Assembly: GCA_023374045.1 (NCBI GenBank)
Contig: CM041778.1
Coordinates: forward strand, 285,301,533-285,365,532
Length of the DNA stretch: 64,000 nt
Source: Limonium bicolor
Taxonomy: Eukaryota; Streptophyta; Magnoliopsida; Caryophyllales; Plumbaginaceae
Direction: 5' to 3'
In this document: positions 1-13,800 of the stretch, one piece after another
Layout of the letters: each line of letters opens with the position of its first letter
Position numbering within the stretch: position 1 is the stretch's first letter
The notes under the pieces: model-generated
Database searches by the model: none
Told to the model about the DNA's origin: nothing
The model's input: only the letters and a program-made list of their open reading frames with translations
Translations under genes and position numbers: made by a program

Positions 1-1954
1 GTGACTTTGGTACTTACTAAAATCTCAAGATCATGCCTAAGTCCTTATTACACTCTAGAACACTTCCTAGTTCATCAAAATTCCTTTACAACATCTTGAA
101 CTCCTTATGCATTTCCTAAATTTCGACATAAGTTCTCCTAGTATTTTATTACACTTTGGCACATTGTTTTCATCATTAAACATCCTAGAACACTAAGAAC
201 ACCAAAAACACTTTCTTACACAACTTCACCAAATTCACACTACATCACAATATAGTGCATAATTTAAATTGCATGGCACTTAGGCCCTTAAAATGCATGG
301 CTCTTAGGCCCTTAAAGTGCTTAAATCATAAACACTGAATTTCCACAATATATATGCCTTTAACCTGCGATTACATACAACAAGACATATGTTATTTTAC
401 TAGTCTCCTTGAGAACATTTACTAGGTCATTCACCATTTGCTCTTTAGGTAGTTTAACAAGCATTTATAAGCTCATTTCTCCTAAGGCATTATACAACAT
501 TTGGTTAGTAGATTTACCTCTTTTCCAAACAACTTCCTTCTTGTTTCCTTTAAAAGCCGGTAAGGTATTTGATTCTTGTCAAGTTCTAAACAATATACAA
601 ACATTATAATGAGTATTCAAGCTATAAGCTTCATCTCATTGTAAACCCTAATTTTACATTGTTTGAAAAACATTAATGTAGTTGTTTTACCTTGATCTTT
701 GAAGAGAGTTTGAATATATAACAAGAGAGGACTCCACCTAGTCCATGAAGAGTTGAAATGAAGCTAGAACAAAGTCACACAAAGAGCTATATCAATGTGT
801 ATTTTCGGTCAAAGTAAAAACATGGAGGAAACATGATTTTTCTTTGAGATTCCTTACCTAGAAGCAAAGGAGAGTAATAATATGTAGAAATACAAGCTCA
901 AGCTCCTTCAATGGTGGAACTCCATGGCACCGAAATTGGGCTCTTGAAGCTTTGAGAAGATAGAAATGAAGAGCTTGATGAGAGGAAGAGATTGGTGGTG
1001 TTTGTTTTTGATTTGGACAAGTGAGCTAGATTTTACAAGTGGTCAAAGCTAGAGTTTTAATGGTGGTGGTGGTATTACCGTGAGATAACAGCAAGAAGGG
1101 AGGAAGATGGTGTTTGAACCGTGGGAAATGAAGGAAGGAAATGAGAATGCAGATAGAATTTGCTTTTAAGGAGATATTTGTAGTAATAAAGTAAAAAGTA
1201 GTTTTAATTAGTTTTATTTACTTACTTATTATATTAACTAGAGAGTGGTGAGTCACCACACTTAAGAAACCGGCCCCCTTATTAATATGAGGGTACTTTA
1301 TTCTTTGTTTGTCAATTTAATTACTTAATACAACATATGTTACAAACTAGCTTATAAAAAGCACTATTCACCAAAACAAGGCACTTAGAAGTGAAATTTT
1401 TTATTTCCCATTAATATAGCCACCCAAATGTGATACTATATAGTACACATATATATTTAAGAGTAATGATGGACATTTAGCCATTCAAAACTCATTTACA
1501 AGACAATTTTTCAAAAATGTGCTTTAAGACTTCTTAAAGCACATTTTGTGTTTAACTTGTTTTCAAGCTTGGTTTTCTTTGGTAATTGGTTTAATAAGTT
1601 CATTAGTATATAAATGAGGTCTTGGTAAGTTCATTAGGTCTTAACCAAGTTTATCCCAAGCTTAGAGCACATTTTGGCTCTTATTGACTTTAAAGCACAT
1701 TTTGTGTTTTCTTTTGTTTAAATTTGTTTACTTGTATCTAAGACTCTTTTTAGTCTTATTACACCATATTTAGGTGTTTAAACAACATAACTAGGTTTGG
1801 GGTATTTCAACTATGGTCTAAGAATGATATTTAGGTGCTCACCCAAGTCTCTTCAATTAGAGCACGTTTTTGCTTAAACTGCTCTTTTGGTGTTCCCTTT
1901 GTTTCCTTTGATTAAAATTGTTTCCCAAAGTTTCTAAGGCCTTAACTAGCCTCC
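1..1954 (-). mobile_element. Partial LTR of an outer minus-strand Ty3/gypsy element (left part)
   Basis: Aligns by eye with the U3-side half of the E1 LTR (about 4470-6323): the same order of blocks is seen, including the GGCCCCC block near 1271, the fragment 'gtgctttaagacttcttaaagc' near 1520, and the terminal GGGGTATTTCA type end, which lies beyond the E1 insertion at 16108. The window begins inside this LTR, so its left end and its status (solo or full element) are unknown. It is interrupted at 1954/16051 by E1. The small open frame at 409-609 is not conserved in the related LTRs and was not called. Confidence 0.8.
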
Positions 1955-1959
1955 TTATA
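1955..1959. repeat. Target-site duplication of E1, left copy (TTATA)
   Basis: TTATA directly before TGTAACACCCC; identical to 16046-16050 directly after the other end of E1. Confidence 0.95.
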
Positions 1960-2309
1960 TGTAACACCCCAACTAATAACAACACACTTAACAAGTAACT
2001 GCAGCGGAAAACATACTTCATCACATTACTTAACTCGTTGGTGTTACACGCCGTTAACCACCCACGTGGCTAACAGGCTATTACATATACATTGTATCGG
2101 TCTGATGGACTAGATTCCGAGTGACTGCACATTCTATCCCTTTCCATTTACAAAAACAACATGCATATACCTTCCAACTGTACCGAGTATTTACAAACTA
2201 ATGCCGATAACAATTTCGGTCTTACTACACGTACAATACATACACAATTTAAATGGCTACCCATGTACAACCACTACCCCGTCCTACTCTCGAACGGCTT
2301 CCAGCTCCT

Positions 2310-2440
2310 TGTACCTGAAATAGGAAAAAGAAGAAAGGGTGGCCCCCCAGGGGCTCAACACCTTTGCTGGTATGGTAATCCCGCAGCCCGCATGCTACCG
2401 GGCCACGCATAACTATTTGTCGTCTTAGCATGCGGTTGAT
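2310..2440 (-). promoter_or_regulatory. Conserved LTR hairpin block with acceptor-like CAG|G (E1 left LTR)
   Basis: In element orientation: CATGC..., ACAAATAGT, a GC-rich stretch, GAGCCCC facing GGGGGGC (hairpin at about 2338-2360), a pyrimidine tract, then TTTCAG|GTAC with the boundary at 2315. The same order of parts occurs in the LTRs of E2, E3 and the solo LTR although the surrounding sequence has diverged. Role unknown; an R/U5 structure or a splice acceptor is possible. Confidence 0.55.
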
Positions 2441-3810
2441 TACATTTAAATCATGCATGTACTTCAATAACACAAAACACATTACAATCCACAACAGTGG
2501 TCACAACAAATACAGACAACACATCTACACCTAATAAATCACTCTTTGTGTTCTTTGACCCTAGAGTGTTTCTCCTTTAAATGGAGCTATTTCCTTAATA
2601 GACGACACTTACCCACTAGTCGGGTTTCCATAAACGTCTCTTTTACAAACTGGGATTCATATCCATGATCCACATATTTCACATTTAAACAACATATAAC
2701 ATCACATCGTAATAAGCATTGCAGTACATCAATAACACATAACATAACGGGTACGGATCACTTTAGGAACCGCCCCTAACATAGTTAGTTCACTGGGAGA
2801 GCCTAGAGATTGCTGCCAAACCCATGCTAAGCTCGTTTACATAACTCGTTACCGTCCTGTTAGACGAACGGATAACTTAACACAAAGATGGATCGGACAT
2901 AGTGATCCAAACACACCGTACATAATCCCCAACAGACGTGAGTCAAGAGCCTTGGTTAAGCTCAGGGATGATCGAAGACCAATGAAGGAAGACAACCAAC
3001 AGAGAGGAAGCTGAAGAAACTGTATACAACAACTCCCAAACAATGCGCGACCGGAACTACCGGATTCCTCACCCCCTATAATATATATATATATTCACAG
3101 ATAAAGACTCCGCTGTGGAACCTATCACATCAGCACACAATACAATATTACAACTGAGTTAATCACACAAAGGAGGGTTATACATTTACAGCAACATCAC
3201 ACACAACATCACACAACTAACTCACGCATAGCCGTGGTTAGAACGTTCCTTAGGTTGGAAACGTTATTACCGGATACCGTTCTCTTACGTTTACCTAATA
3301 ATGGTTAACTAGCCTTTCATGCGCATTCGAAGTTACCGGTATCGGTATGCAAACACACAACAACAATAACGACTGTAAACTTGTTTCATGATTTATCTTA
3401 TAACGTGGCAAACATACAGAAAAACACATTGGCATACAAGCCGGTGTAATCCGGTAGGACACAGGTTGCAAGAAAACCATACCTGTCACCGGGGTTTCAC
3501 TCTAACGTGCCATCACATGTTCCTCGTAACATCTTTGAACTACTGGTAACATTACATTTACTTTCATTAACACCAGGTTACTTGTTTGTTTAAAATATAA
3601 TGCTCATGACTTACTCCCGTTAATCAGTTAAATAACTTCACATTTTTAACTCGTTTTACTTTTTCATTTTAATACAACTTTTCACCCATCCAATTATCAT
3701 TATACTCACTTATCATGTCCTTAACCACCTCATAACATCATTACTTATCAATCCCCATCATTAGATATCACTTCCTAACCTTAAACAAAGTTTTTGGTCA
3801 AAACAGCACC

Positions 3811-4065
3811 TTGTCCGAACTTATGTCCGGACTTCCCAAGTTCGGACGCATGCCGAGACTCAAAAGGGTGCAAACTGATGAATGTCCGAACATATGTCCG
3901 AGCTTCCCAAGTTCGCACACTGGTCGAGGCCAAACCAGAGAATAGAGATGGGTGTGTCCGAACTTCCAAATCGGACGGTAGTTTGGACTCAGCTTTAGAA
4001 CTCAGGAAACTTACGCGCAACAGGGCATGTCCGAACGTCCCAGTTCGGACGGAAGCTCAGACGTG
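3811..4065 (-). repeat. Mid-LTR minisatellite, GTCCGAACTT type (E1 left LTR)
   Basis: About four degenerate units of ~70 bp, each with GTCCGAACTT-like and AAGTTCGGAC-like arms that form an inverted repeat. Counterpart at 13541-13800 in the other LTR. Confidence 0.85.
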
Positions 4066-6323
4066 CCAAAAACCTCATTTTCTACACCCTTAAACACTTA
4101 CTCATTTCTTGCCAAAATGCCCAACACTTATAATGTTTCCCCCTCAGGTTATTAATATGTTCCCACACATTATTTAGCCCACCAAAATACTTTATGTCCT
4201 TCCAAGAATTTTTCTCCACAAGTTCACACGTCTTCCTTACAACACCTTACTTCCTCATTGGTACCAAACTTGTAATAATCCTTAACACAATCTCACCATG
4301 ATCATGAAGTATCCTTAAATACTCATATGCATCCTAATTCCTCCAAGACAACGCCCAGACATTTTAACACCTAAGAAGACCTTATTTCACCTTCTTTCTC
4401 AAATTTAAACCCTAATCATTCCCAGCTCAACCTAGGTCCCTAAACATCATTTAAAAACCTAGAACTTCTTATCCATTACCTAATTTTTGACATGGGTTCT
4501 ACTAAAATCTTGTTACACCAAAACACATAGTCTTCACCATTAAACATCCAAGGACACTTAAATCCATCAAGAACATTCTTATTCACAAAACATCACCCAA
4601 ACTACACTACATCATAATATAGTGCATTATTTAAATTGCTTGGCACATAGGCCCTTAAATTGCAATAACCATAAAAACTGAATTTCCACATGAATATATT
4701 GCCCTTGACCTGCAAATACACACAACACATCATATGCCTTTTAATAATTCCCTTAAGAACAATTCACTAGCTCTTTTGCCATTAGCTCCTTAGGTATTTT
4801 ATTAAGCAAATCAAGCTCATTTTTCCTAAGGCATTAAACTACACTGAGATAGTTTGTTTACCTCCTTTCTTCAAGATTTTTACTTGAACACCTTTGTTCT
4901 TCCTTGTTTGGAAATCGGCAAGAGGACTTGGCTACTTGTCAATGTTCTAATCGATACACAAGTAAAACCAATAAGCATTCAAGCTTCATGTTTAAACTCA
5001 CTTACAAACCCTAGGTTATATATATATATATTGTCTTACACATTAGGATAGTTGTTTTACCTTGGAAACAAAAGAGAGCTTGAATAAGCATCAAGAGAGG
5101 ACTCCACCAAGCCCTTGGAAGATTGGAATGAAGCTATGAAAGAACCAAAAGAAGACACCATTACATGGTGAATTTTCGGCCAACACAAAAACAAGAGGAA
5201 ATGGAGTTTTTCTTTGATTTTCCTTACCTTGAAGCCAAGGAGAATGACAAGGCATGAAAAGGTGAGCTCAAGCTCCATCAATGGTGAATCTTCATGGCAC
5301 CACAAAATGGAGTTCTTGAAGATTTGATAAGAGAGAAGTGTAGAGCTGGCCTAACTAGGACAAATATGGTCTTAGAATTTGATTTGGTATATAGAGCTAG
5401 GAGTTACAAGCTATGGAAGTTGGAGATGGTGTGGTTTGCTGTAGCAAAACCGATGGGGGCTTGGGAGAAGATGAAGAAATCGGTGAGGATGGAAGAAAAT
5501 AAGAGAATGAGGTGAGAAAGTACTCTTGTTAAGATATTTATGTAATAAAGTAGAATAGTACTTTACTTTATGTCTTCCTTTCCTTATTGAATTGTAAATG
5601 GTGGTGACTCACCATGTTGGAAACTGGCCCCCTCTAGGCAAATGGGGTATTTTGGTCTTTGTTGACCAATTAAATCACTTAAGTTGACTAATGTCATAAA
5701 CTAGCTTATTTTAGTTACTATTCACAAAACAGGCCATATTTGTGAAATTTTTGATTTCCCATTGATTTAGACTTCCTAATGTGATACTAAGTAGTACCTA
5801 TGTTAATTAAGGAGTAATGATGGACATTTAGCCACTCAAAACCCATTTACAAGACAATTTTTCAAAAATGTGCTTTAAGACTCCTTAAAGAACATTTTAT
5901 GTTTTAACTTTTCAAGCTTGGTTTCTTTGGTAATTTGTTTAACATGTTCATTTGCATGTTTACAAGTTCTAAGATGACATTTAGGTATTATACATGGTTA
6001 CACCAAGTCTAGAGCAAGTATTGCTTAAATTGACTCTAAGGTGTTTTCTTGTGTTTTGTTTGGTTTAACTGTCTACCAAAGTTTCTAAGGACTTAATTAG
6101 CCTTATCAAATCATAATTGAATGTTATTAAGTCTTGGTAGGCCCATTGGGTCCTAACCAATTTCACTCCAAGCTTGGAGCATGTTTTTGCTCAAACTGTC
6201 TTTTAGTGCTTTATTGTTTTTACTATGGTTAAATTGTACACTGATGTTTCTAAGGCACTTTTTAGCCTTAATATACCATAGTTTAATGTTTAAACAACAT
6301 ATCAAGGTTTGGGGTATTTCAAT

Positions 6324-6359
6324 CTACCCCCCTTAAAAGAACTTCGTCCTCGAAGTTCA
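6324..6359 (-). promoter_or_regulatory. E1 polypurine tract and adjacent hairpin
   Basis: Reverse complement gives a purine-rich run AAAAGGGGGGTAGAT ending exactly at the LTR (plus-strand priming site for Ty3-type reverse transcription). Immediately 5' of it is a perfect 7-bp stem AACTTCG / CGAAGTT with loop AGGA (6342-6359). Confidence 0.9.
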
Positions 6360-7657
6360 CACTTCCCACACATCATTTGGATTAGAACACGGGGATTACT
6401 TGCAAATAAAACTTCCATAACCAACATACTTTACATCACAACCTCGGACTTAACAGTCCGAGCAATATATTCACATCCATACATAACATAACATAATACT
6501 TACATGATAACCTCAGACCTAACGGTCCGGGTACCTTAATCAACATTATACTTACATAACAACCCTTAGACTCTCAGGTCTGGGTAACATAACAACATTT
6601 AGACACATAGGTCTGGGTAACATAACAATGTTTAGAAACTCAAACACATTAGGACTCAAGGTCAAAATAATATTCATTACACATACCACACAACGTGTCT
6701 TAGCGTGTATGGCAACCAAAAATATCTTTTGTGTACACTGTGATCCCGCAGAACCCGGTCGCGATGGACACCTTCTGTCCCCGTTCCTTTGGGAGATCAA
6801 AATAATCACTTATTTTAACATATACTTCTCATGTCACCGATCCGGAGACAAAGGCTCATACGTCCTCGGCTCGTGAGCAAGTACTACAAAATATTCTTGC
6901 TAAGTAAGCGGACTTTCATTATGTAAAGTATCTATCAACGTTTTTATAAATACCAATTCAAATCCTTTTGAAAACACATACAACTCCAAGTTCAACTTAT
7001 GCTCTTGCTTCTTTTCTTAGCGTGGTTATTTGTGACACTTATAGGGAGCTTCAAGAATCATCCAACCCTCATGTGATCAGCATCAGTGTTGGAACATCCT
7101 TCCACCCCAATTGTTGGTTCGGCTTCCCTTGATCACATGCAATCAAGTCCACCTCCACTTCATTTTCAAGCACCAAATAATACCACACATTTTCCAATTT
7201 TCTATCTTGTTGGTTAATCTAGTCATAATCATTACATCTCCAAAGGATAGAACTCCGTCTATCAGTTATCTCCATTCACTTTAATCCTGTTACCTAGGGA
7301 ATCTTATTCTCACTAGGTTCTATGTCGGTTTCATACCCTTTCTTGAATCACTATATTACATATATACATATATTTTTATCAAAATACAACACACGGTTTT
7401 ACATTTACCCTGTCGGGGTTTTTGTTCCCCGGGAGTTTCTTTACTCCCTACACTTGTACTATCACACACAACTATTAACAAATAAACACACTTATCACAA
7501 TGGTATTCGCATCTTCTGTGCGCAATTACCACAATTAAACCATGAACGAATGTGTATGTTTATGTAACACACACACCAATCCTCAAAACAATTTTTTTTG
7601 CTATGCACACCATAGATCATGTACACTTGTATGGTAATACACACTAACTGGTTTCGC

Positions 7658-7680
7658 GCTCTACCCCCCTTAAAAGGGAT
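7658..7680 (-). promoter_or_regulatory. Second, internal PPT-like tract of E1
   Basis: In element orientation CCCTTTTAAGGGGGGTAGAGC, about 1.3 kb upstream of the LTR-proximal PPT. The same motif occurs at 23219-23245 in E2 and at 47986-48012 and 57488-57514 in E3. The purine run is preceded by CCCTTTT, so it can fold on itself. Confidence 0.6.
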
Positions 7681-10296
7681 TACGCCACTTAATCAACCAC
7701 TGAATATTGGTTTAGAAGTTCTACCACCGTGAAGTGTTTTAACTTCCACGCGGACTGTTATGCAACATGTTCTGGTTAGAGGATCTTAACCATATTGGCG
7801 GTTTAGTTCCTAAACCAAGAATTCTCATTGGAGTTTGCTTTCACTCTTAACTAGTTTCGGTTCTGGCCTGTGAGGCTTCTAGGTGTTAATAATCAGCCAT
7901 TCACTCATGTTCACCATGCACATTCAACACTTGAATCACTGGCTCACTAGTTTCTGCTGCGTAACTTTGATAACTGTAGAGCTTAGTTTCCCCATACATT
8001 ATTCTTACTATTGTACATTTCCAATTATCACCTTTATCTTGGTAATAACGGTTTATCTCTGACCGTGCGCGAATTCGGTGAGTTACAAACTTTCTATCCA
8101 CTTCCATAATAATTTACTGTGTATACTGCTATGCATTTCACAATGATTGACTTGTTTCCTTCCGACTTACTGTCGGTTGAGATTGAGCTACCACTTAATG
8201 TGTAGTGCTCTCTCGGTTATTTCCCACACTTGAGGTATATTCCATACCAATATTTGGTATTTAGTGCTACTGTAGTCACTTGTTCTTAATCATGCCTCCA
8301 CATTTGGTTTTGTACATGCATTCTATCCTTGGTACGACCCTGCATTTCCTATGCATCGGTCATTAGGGCGTTATAAGCCGCTTTCTGTTTCCTCCACCAT
8401 TAACATTTCTCGAATCCTAGCTATCGCACTCGATCATTACTGCACAAATGCAATACCAAAACACTCAGTCCTACAGAGTGCAGCGGCGTAAACTCTTGAC
8501 AGTAAATCTCTTATGCGATTCACAATGGAATTCACACTATGTTTCACTGAGATTCTTATCTCGTAGTACTGGCTACTGGCTTACTGCCTAGTCTATTTGC
8601 TATCACTTATCGTTTAACAACACTTATACAATGGCCGCTTACTGCGTACCATGCTCTTACTCCTTGTATAACACTAACTTACATGGTATTCACTGTCATA
8701 TTAGCTTCCACACATATACTTACATCACTCGTATTATGGTTCGCCATTCATTTGGCTAATTGTTAATATTCTAGTCTTTGAGTCTTTATGCTCCTTGAGC
8801 ATTGTCCATTACACATTTAGCGTCACACAACTTTGGTGGTTGCTATTAGACTTATATACTCTTCCGGTCTCCACAACTGGTATAAACACTACTTTTCGTA
8901 TCATTCCCATTCAAATCCTTCTCCGGTAATAACCATATGGTCAACCTTTAACGTATTTCTTGAACTTAGTTCACATAACCACCGCTGTTGCGGTCTCACA
9001 ATATTAAGAGGTATCCCCACTCCTAAAGCAGTGGTTCGTTCTCCCTCTGTCTACTTGTACAACATAAACTTCTACAATTGATTAAATTTATATAACATAT
9101 CTTGTTTGTGGCTTATAAGCCTTATTGCCTTGAGCTCCGCTCATTGTAGGCTGTCCACACACATGTACTTCTCTGTACAACATTACATGGTTAGAGGTTG
9201 TATTGGGCTCCATGACAAGGTCGTTGCATCACGCTTCCTTTCATGGGATGCCCCTTAGGATTGCATCACCCTTACGTTTCTGTCACGCTATTTCGTTCAA
9301 TAATTGTTGACGTGAACACCCTTCAAGGATTGCTCCTGGGTGTTGCTAAGTTATGCCATTACATCTGGTTCGCACTTATTGGTATATTCAGTTAGCCACG
9401 CTGTTTTGCGTTCTTAACTGGCTTACTATCTTCTTATGTGAAGATCAACATTTCCTGGTAGTGTAGGTCATCCCGGGAGTTTTATCCCGTTCACTACACA
9501 TTAATGTGTCCACATTAGGCATCTGCCTCGTCATGTATAGGCTGGATCACCGTTCCAGCTATCATGTTTATCCCTCGAGATTCTTAAGACATATGCGATT
9601 TCTTTACATAACATTCGGCGCACTTCGCACTTCTTGACTCTTAAAACATTCCCTTGAAATGAATTTTACTAATCCCTTTTAGTCTCATTAACTTAACTGA
9701 GTTCCTTTACTTTAACCATTCATGGTAATCAGTTACTCTTGCTTGACTTTTACTGCTGACCGTAGTATGGAGTCGACTACTTCCCGTGTCCCAGACTCTA
9801 CTCGTGTACATATGGGGGGTACCATACTGATACATTGCTACTTACCCGGCTAACCCATAAGTAGGTCTGTTAGGCCCACAAGCTCCTAACGGAGTGCGGT
9901 CGTCCCACAATACAGTTGGTACACTCGTAGTATCCGTCACACGCTTAGGTGAAGTATTCTGTTGTCAACTCCCTTATTTTATCCTGTGATAACATGCATT
10001 CCGTGCTTCCCGAACTTAATCGAGGGAAGGTTTATCCACTGTTGTATCTTTATCAACTACCCTTGAGTTTTCTGGTTTGGTTTTAAAAGAAGGTTAGAAA
10101 GAAGTATTGGTTTGAAAGAAATTTTTGGTTTTGAAAGAAAAGAGTTTGAAATAAATCTGAGTTTGAAAGAAACATTTTCATGGTTTCACAATGTCTTCTT
10201 GCCTTAACCAAGTCTAGCTTCTTGCTGACTGGTGTACTTCCAATTACAGAGGTTAGCCTATCTAGCTCTTCCACTGTTATGATGATCTCACTTAAC

Positions 10297-10796
10297 NNNN
10301 NNNNNNNNNNNNNNNNNNNNNNNNNNNNNNNNNNNNNNNNNNNNNNNNNNNNNNNNNNNNNNNNNNNNNNNNNNNNNNNNNNNNNNNNNNNNNNNNNNNN
10401 NNNNNNNNNNNNNNNNNNNNNNNNNNNNNNNNNNNNNNNNNNNNNNNNNNNNNNNNNNNNNNNNNNNNNNNNNNNNNNNNNNNNNNNNNNNNNNNNNNNN
10501 NNNNNNNNNNNNNNNNNNNNNNNNNNNNNNNNNNNNNNNNNNNNNNNNNNNNNNNNNNNNNNNNNNNNNNNNNNNNNNNNNNNNNNNNNNNNNNNNNNNN
10601 NNNNNNNNNNNNNNNNNNNNNNNNNNNNNNNNNNNNNNNNNNNNNNNNNNNNNNNNNNNNNNNNNNNNNNNNNNNNNNNNNNNNNNNNNNNNNNNNNNNN
10701 NNNNNNNNNNNNNNNNNNNNNNNNNNNNNNNNNNNNNNNNNNNNNNNNNNNNNNNNNNNNNNNNNNNNNNNNNNNNNNNNNNNNNNNNNNNNNNNN
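10297..10796. other. Assembly gap (500 N)
   Basis: Exactly 500 N within the E1 interior. Flanks align with E3 sequence around 45280-45400, where the unmatched part is only on the order of 50 bp, so the length is probably nominal. Any reading frame across it is meaningless. Confidence 0.98.
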
Positions 10797-11676
10797 TTCA
10801 TGGTACTTTACTAAGTACTTCGTATTTGTTAAAACTTTCCCGAACAACCCTGTTATAGCAGCACTTGCCATGGCAAGTGCGCCATGCTAACTGGCTATCG
10901 GTTCAACACATACCGGTTGAGGTATTGTTTTTACCCGCACTGTTATCAGTGGCCTTGTTGGCCCTCACTTGATCTTACAGTCTTGATAATAATTCCTCTA
11001 GTGACTTCTCACTGTCTTAACATGACAATCATTAGCTGGGGTGTTCCCCATTCTTGGAGTCCCCTTTTACTTGGTATTGTATCTTCTTCGTAGCTTGTTC
11101 CACACATTTGTCGTGGTTATTGGGACTCGTCTCTCGATGGATACTACGTTGTAGTTCCTTAGGCGTTTAGTACACCGTCAGTGTATTATTTAACAGTTGT
11201 AGTCCCATAGGCACTCGTCTCGGGTTTCATTATTTCACTCCTTGCCTGTTGCACGGTTAGTGTGCCGCAAGCTGGTTGTTCTCGACTGCTTGGCATGTCG
11301 ACCCAGGTTGCCGGAAATTCCATTCTCCTATGCATAGGTTTCTTCATTCTCTTGCTATCAAATGCGGTTAACATTGTTCAGATGGAAACCATCTCCGGGA
11401 TTCCCACTTTTCGGGATCTACCGTATGGCAGGTTCTCCAAACTTATAGAGGTACTTAATAACAGCCAGATTGGGTTTCCCGAGTATGAGAGGACTTCCAT
11501 CTCTCGGCGTTCTCTCCCGAGTTATAAATCAGGGATTGTGAGGGCGGGAAGGATATTGTAGGTTTCCAGTACACACTGGTAATACCTAACTAGCGTATCT
11601 CTCACGCTATCACTCAACCCTTAACCCAAGGTACTAAAATCCTAACTCGGTACTTCCTAAGCTCGGTAATTCAGTC

Positions 11677-11704
11677 ATCAGAGCGATACTTCGCTCTGAT
11701 ACCA
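11677..11704 (-). promoter_or_regulatory. E1 primer-binding site within a hairpin
   Basis: 11693-11704 is the complement of TGGTATCAGAGC, the standard plant match to the 3' end of initiator tRNA-Met, five bases inside the LTR end. ATCAGAGCGA pairs perfectly with TCGCTCTGAT across the loop AGTA (11677-11700), so most of the PBS lies in one arm of a 10-bp stem. Confidence 0.93.
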
Positions 11705-12049
11705 CTTTTTGTAACACCCCAACTAACAACAACACACTTAACAACTAACTGCAGCGGAAAACATACTTCATCACATTACTTAACTCGTTGGTGTTACACG
11801 CCGTTAACCACCCACGTGGCTAACAAGGCTATTACATATACATTGTATCGGTCTGATGGACTAGATTCCCGAGCGACTGCACATTCTATCCCTTTCCATT
11901 TACAACAACAACATACATATACCTTCCAACTGTACCGAGTATTTACAAACTAATGCCGATAACAATTTCGGTCTTACTACACCTACATACACAATTTAAA
12001 CACCCATGTACAACCACTACCCCGTCCTACTCTCGAACGGCTTCCAGCT

Positions 12050-12180
12050 CCTTGTACCTGAAATAGGAAGAAGAAGAAAGGGTGGCCCCCCAGGGGCTCA
12101 GCACCTTTGCTGGTATGGTAATCCCGCAGCCCGCATGCTACCGGGCCACGCACAACTATTTGTCGTCTTAGCATGCGGTT
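12050..12180 (-). promoter_or_regulatory. Conserved LTR hairpin block (E1 right LTR)
   Basis: Copy of the block at 2310-2440: CCCC/GGGG hairpin followed by pyrimidines and TTTCAG|GTAC in element orientation. Confidence 0.55.
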
Positions 12181-13540
12181 GATTACATTTAAATCATGCA
12201 TGTACTCCAATAACACAAAACACATTACAATCCACAACAGTGGTCACAACAAATACAGACAACACATCTACACCTAATAAATCACTCTTTGTGTTCTTTG
12301 ACCCTAGAGTGTTTCTCCTTTAATGGAGCTATTTCCTTAATAGACGACACTTACCCACTAGTCGGGTTTCCATAAACGTCTCTTTTACAAACTGGGATTC
12401 ATATCCATGATCCACATATTTCACATTTAAACAACATATAACATCACATCGCAATAAGCATTGCAGTACATCAATAACACATAACATAACGGTTATGGAT
12501 CACTTTAGGAACCGCCCCTAACATAGTTAGTTCACAGGGAGAGCCTAGAGATTGCTGCCAACCCCATGCTATGCTCGTTTACATAACTTGTTACCGTCCT
12601 GTTAGACGAACGGATAACGTAACACAAAGATGGATCAGACATAGTGATCCGAACACACCGTACATAATCCCCAACAGACGTGAGTCAAGAGCCTTGGTTA
12701 AGCTCAGGGGTGATCGAAGACCAATGAAGGAAGACAACCAACAGGGAGGAAGCTGCAAGAAACTGTATACAACAACTCCCAAACAACGCGCGCCCGGAAC
12801 TACCGGATTCCTCACCCCCCATAATATATATATATTCACAGATAAAGACTCCGCTGTGGAACCTATCACATCAGCACACAATACAGTATTACAACTGAGT
12901 TAATCACACAAAGGAGCGTCATACATTTACAGCAACATCACACACAACATCACACAACTAACTCACGCATAGCCGTGGTTAGAACGTTCCTTTGGTTGGA
13001 AACGTTATTACCGGATACTTCTCTTACGTTTACCTAATAATGGTTAACTAGCCTTTCATGCGCATTCGAAGTTACCGTATCGCTACGCAACACACAACAA
13101 CAATAACGACTGTAAACTAGTTTCATGATTTATCTTATAACGTGGAAAACATACAGAAAAACATTGGCATACAAGCCGGTGTAATCCGGTAGGACACAGG
13201 TTGCAAGAAAACCATACCTGTCACCGGGGTTTCACTCTAACGTGCCATCACATGTTCCTCGTAACGTCTTTGAACAACTGGTAACATTACATTTACTTTT
13301 ATTAACACCGGGGTAACTTGTTTGTTTAAAGCCTAATGCTCCTGACTTACTCCCGTTAATCAGTTAAATAACTTCACATTTTTAACTCGTTTTACTTTTT
13401 CATTTAATACAACTTTTCACCCATCCAATCATTATAACTCACTTATCATGTCCTTAACCACCTCATAACATCATTACTTATCAATCCCCATCATTAGATA
13501 TCACTTCCTCACCTTAAACAAAGTTTTTGTCAAAACAGCA

Positions 13541-13800
13541 CCTTGTCCGAACTTGTGTCCGGACTTCCCAAGTTCGGACGCATGCCGAGACTCAAAAGGG
13601 TGCAAACTGACGAATGTCCGAACATGTGTCCGAGCTTCCCAAGTTCTGACACTGGTCGAGGCCAAACCAGAGAATTGAGATGGGTGTGTCCAACATCCAA
13701 ATTCGGACGGTAGTTCGGACGCAGATTTAGAACTCAGGAAACTTACGCGCAACAGGGCACGTCCGAACCTCCCAGTTCGGACGAAGTTCGGACGTGCCAA
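13541..13800 (-). repeat. Mid-LTR minisatellite, GTCCGAACTT type (E1 right LTR)
   Basis: Four ~70-bp units with GTCCGAACTT / AAGTTCGGAC arms, slightly different from the left copy by point changes and small indels. Confidence 0.85.

Larger units (their letters stand above)
1960..6323 (-). repeat. E1 3' LTR (left copy)
   Basis: Starts TGTAACACCCC and ends GGGGTATTTCA on the plus strand, that is TGAAATACCCC...GGGTGTTACA in element orientation, next to the purine tract at 6324. In element order it contains three donor-like AAGG/GAGG-GTAA sites (about 5227, 5060, 4861), a GTCCGAACTT minisatellite (3811-4065) and the conserved hairpin block (2310-2440). Open frames inside (for example 2161-2412, 5294-5515) are not supported as genes. 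Confidence 0.95.
6324..11709 (-). other. E1 interior, no recognisable protein
   Basis: About 4.9 kb of known sequence plus a 500-N gap. Collinear with the interiors of E3 from the PBS through the leader, the segment around 10080-10290, and the 3' part. All long frames are interrupted. The only frame with a hint of protein-level conservation lies around 10083-10296 (see findings). Nothing resembling a retroviral domain was seen. Confidence 0.85.

Noticed and set aside
3781..4093. Frames of 79-99 codons on both strands over the GTCCGAACTT repeats
   Set aside because: Open because of the repeat composition; both strands are open at once and related LTRs do not keep the frame.
10083..10890. Long open frames on both strands around 10083-10890
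   Set aside because: They are open only because of the 500 N; most of each frame is undetermined.
11693..11704. GCTCTGATACCA as the end of a tRNA gene
   Set aside because: It is the primer-binding site next to an LTR end; no cloverleaf is present around it.
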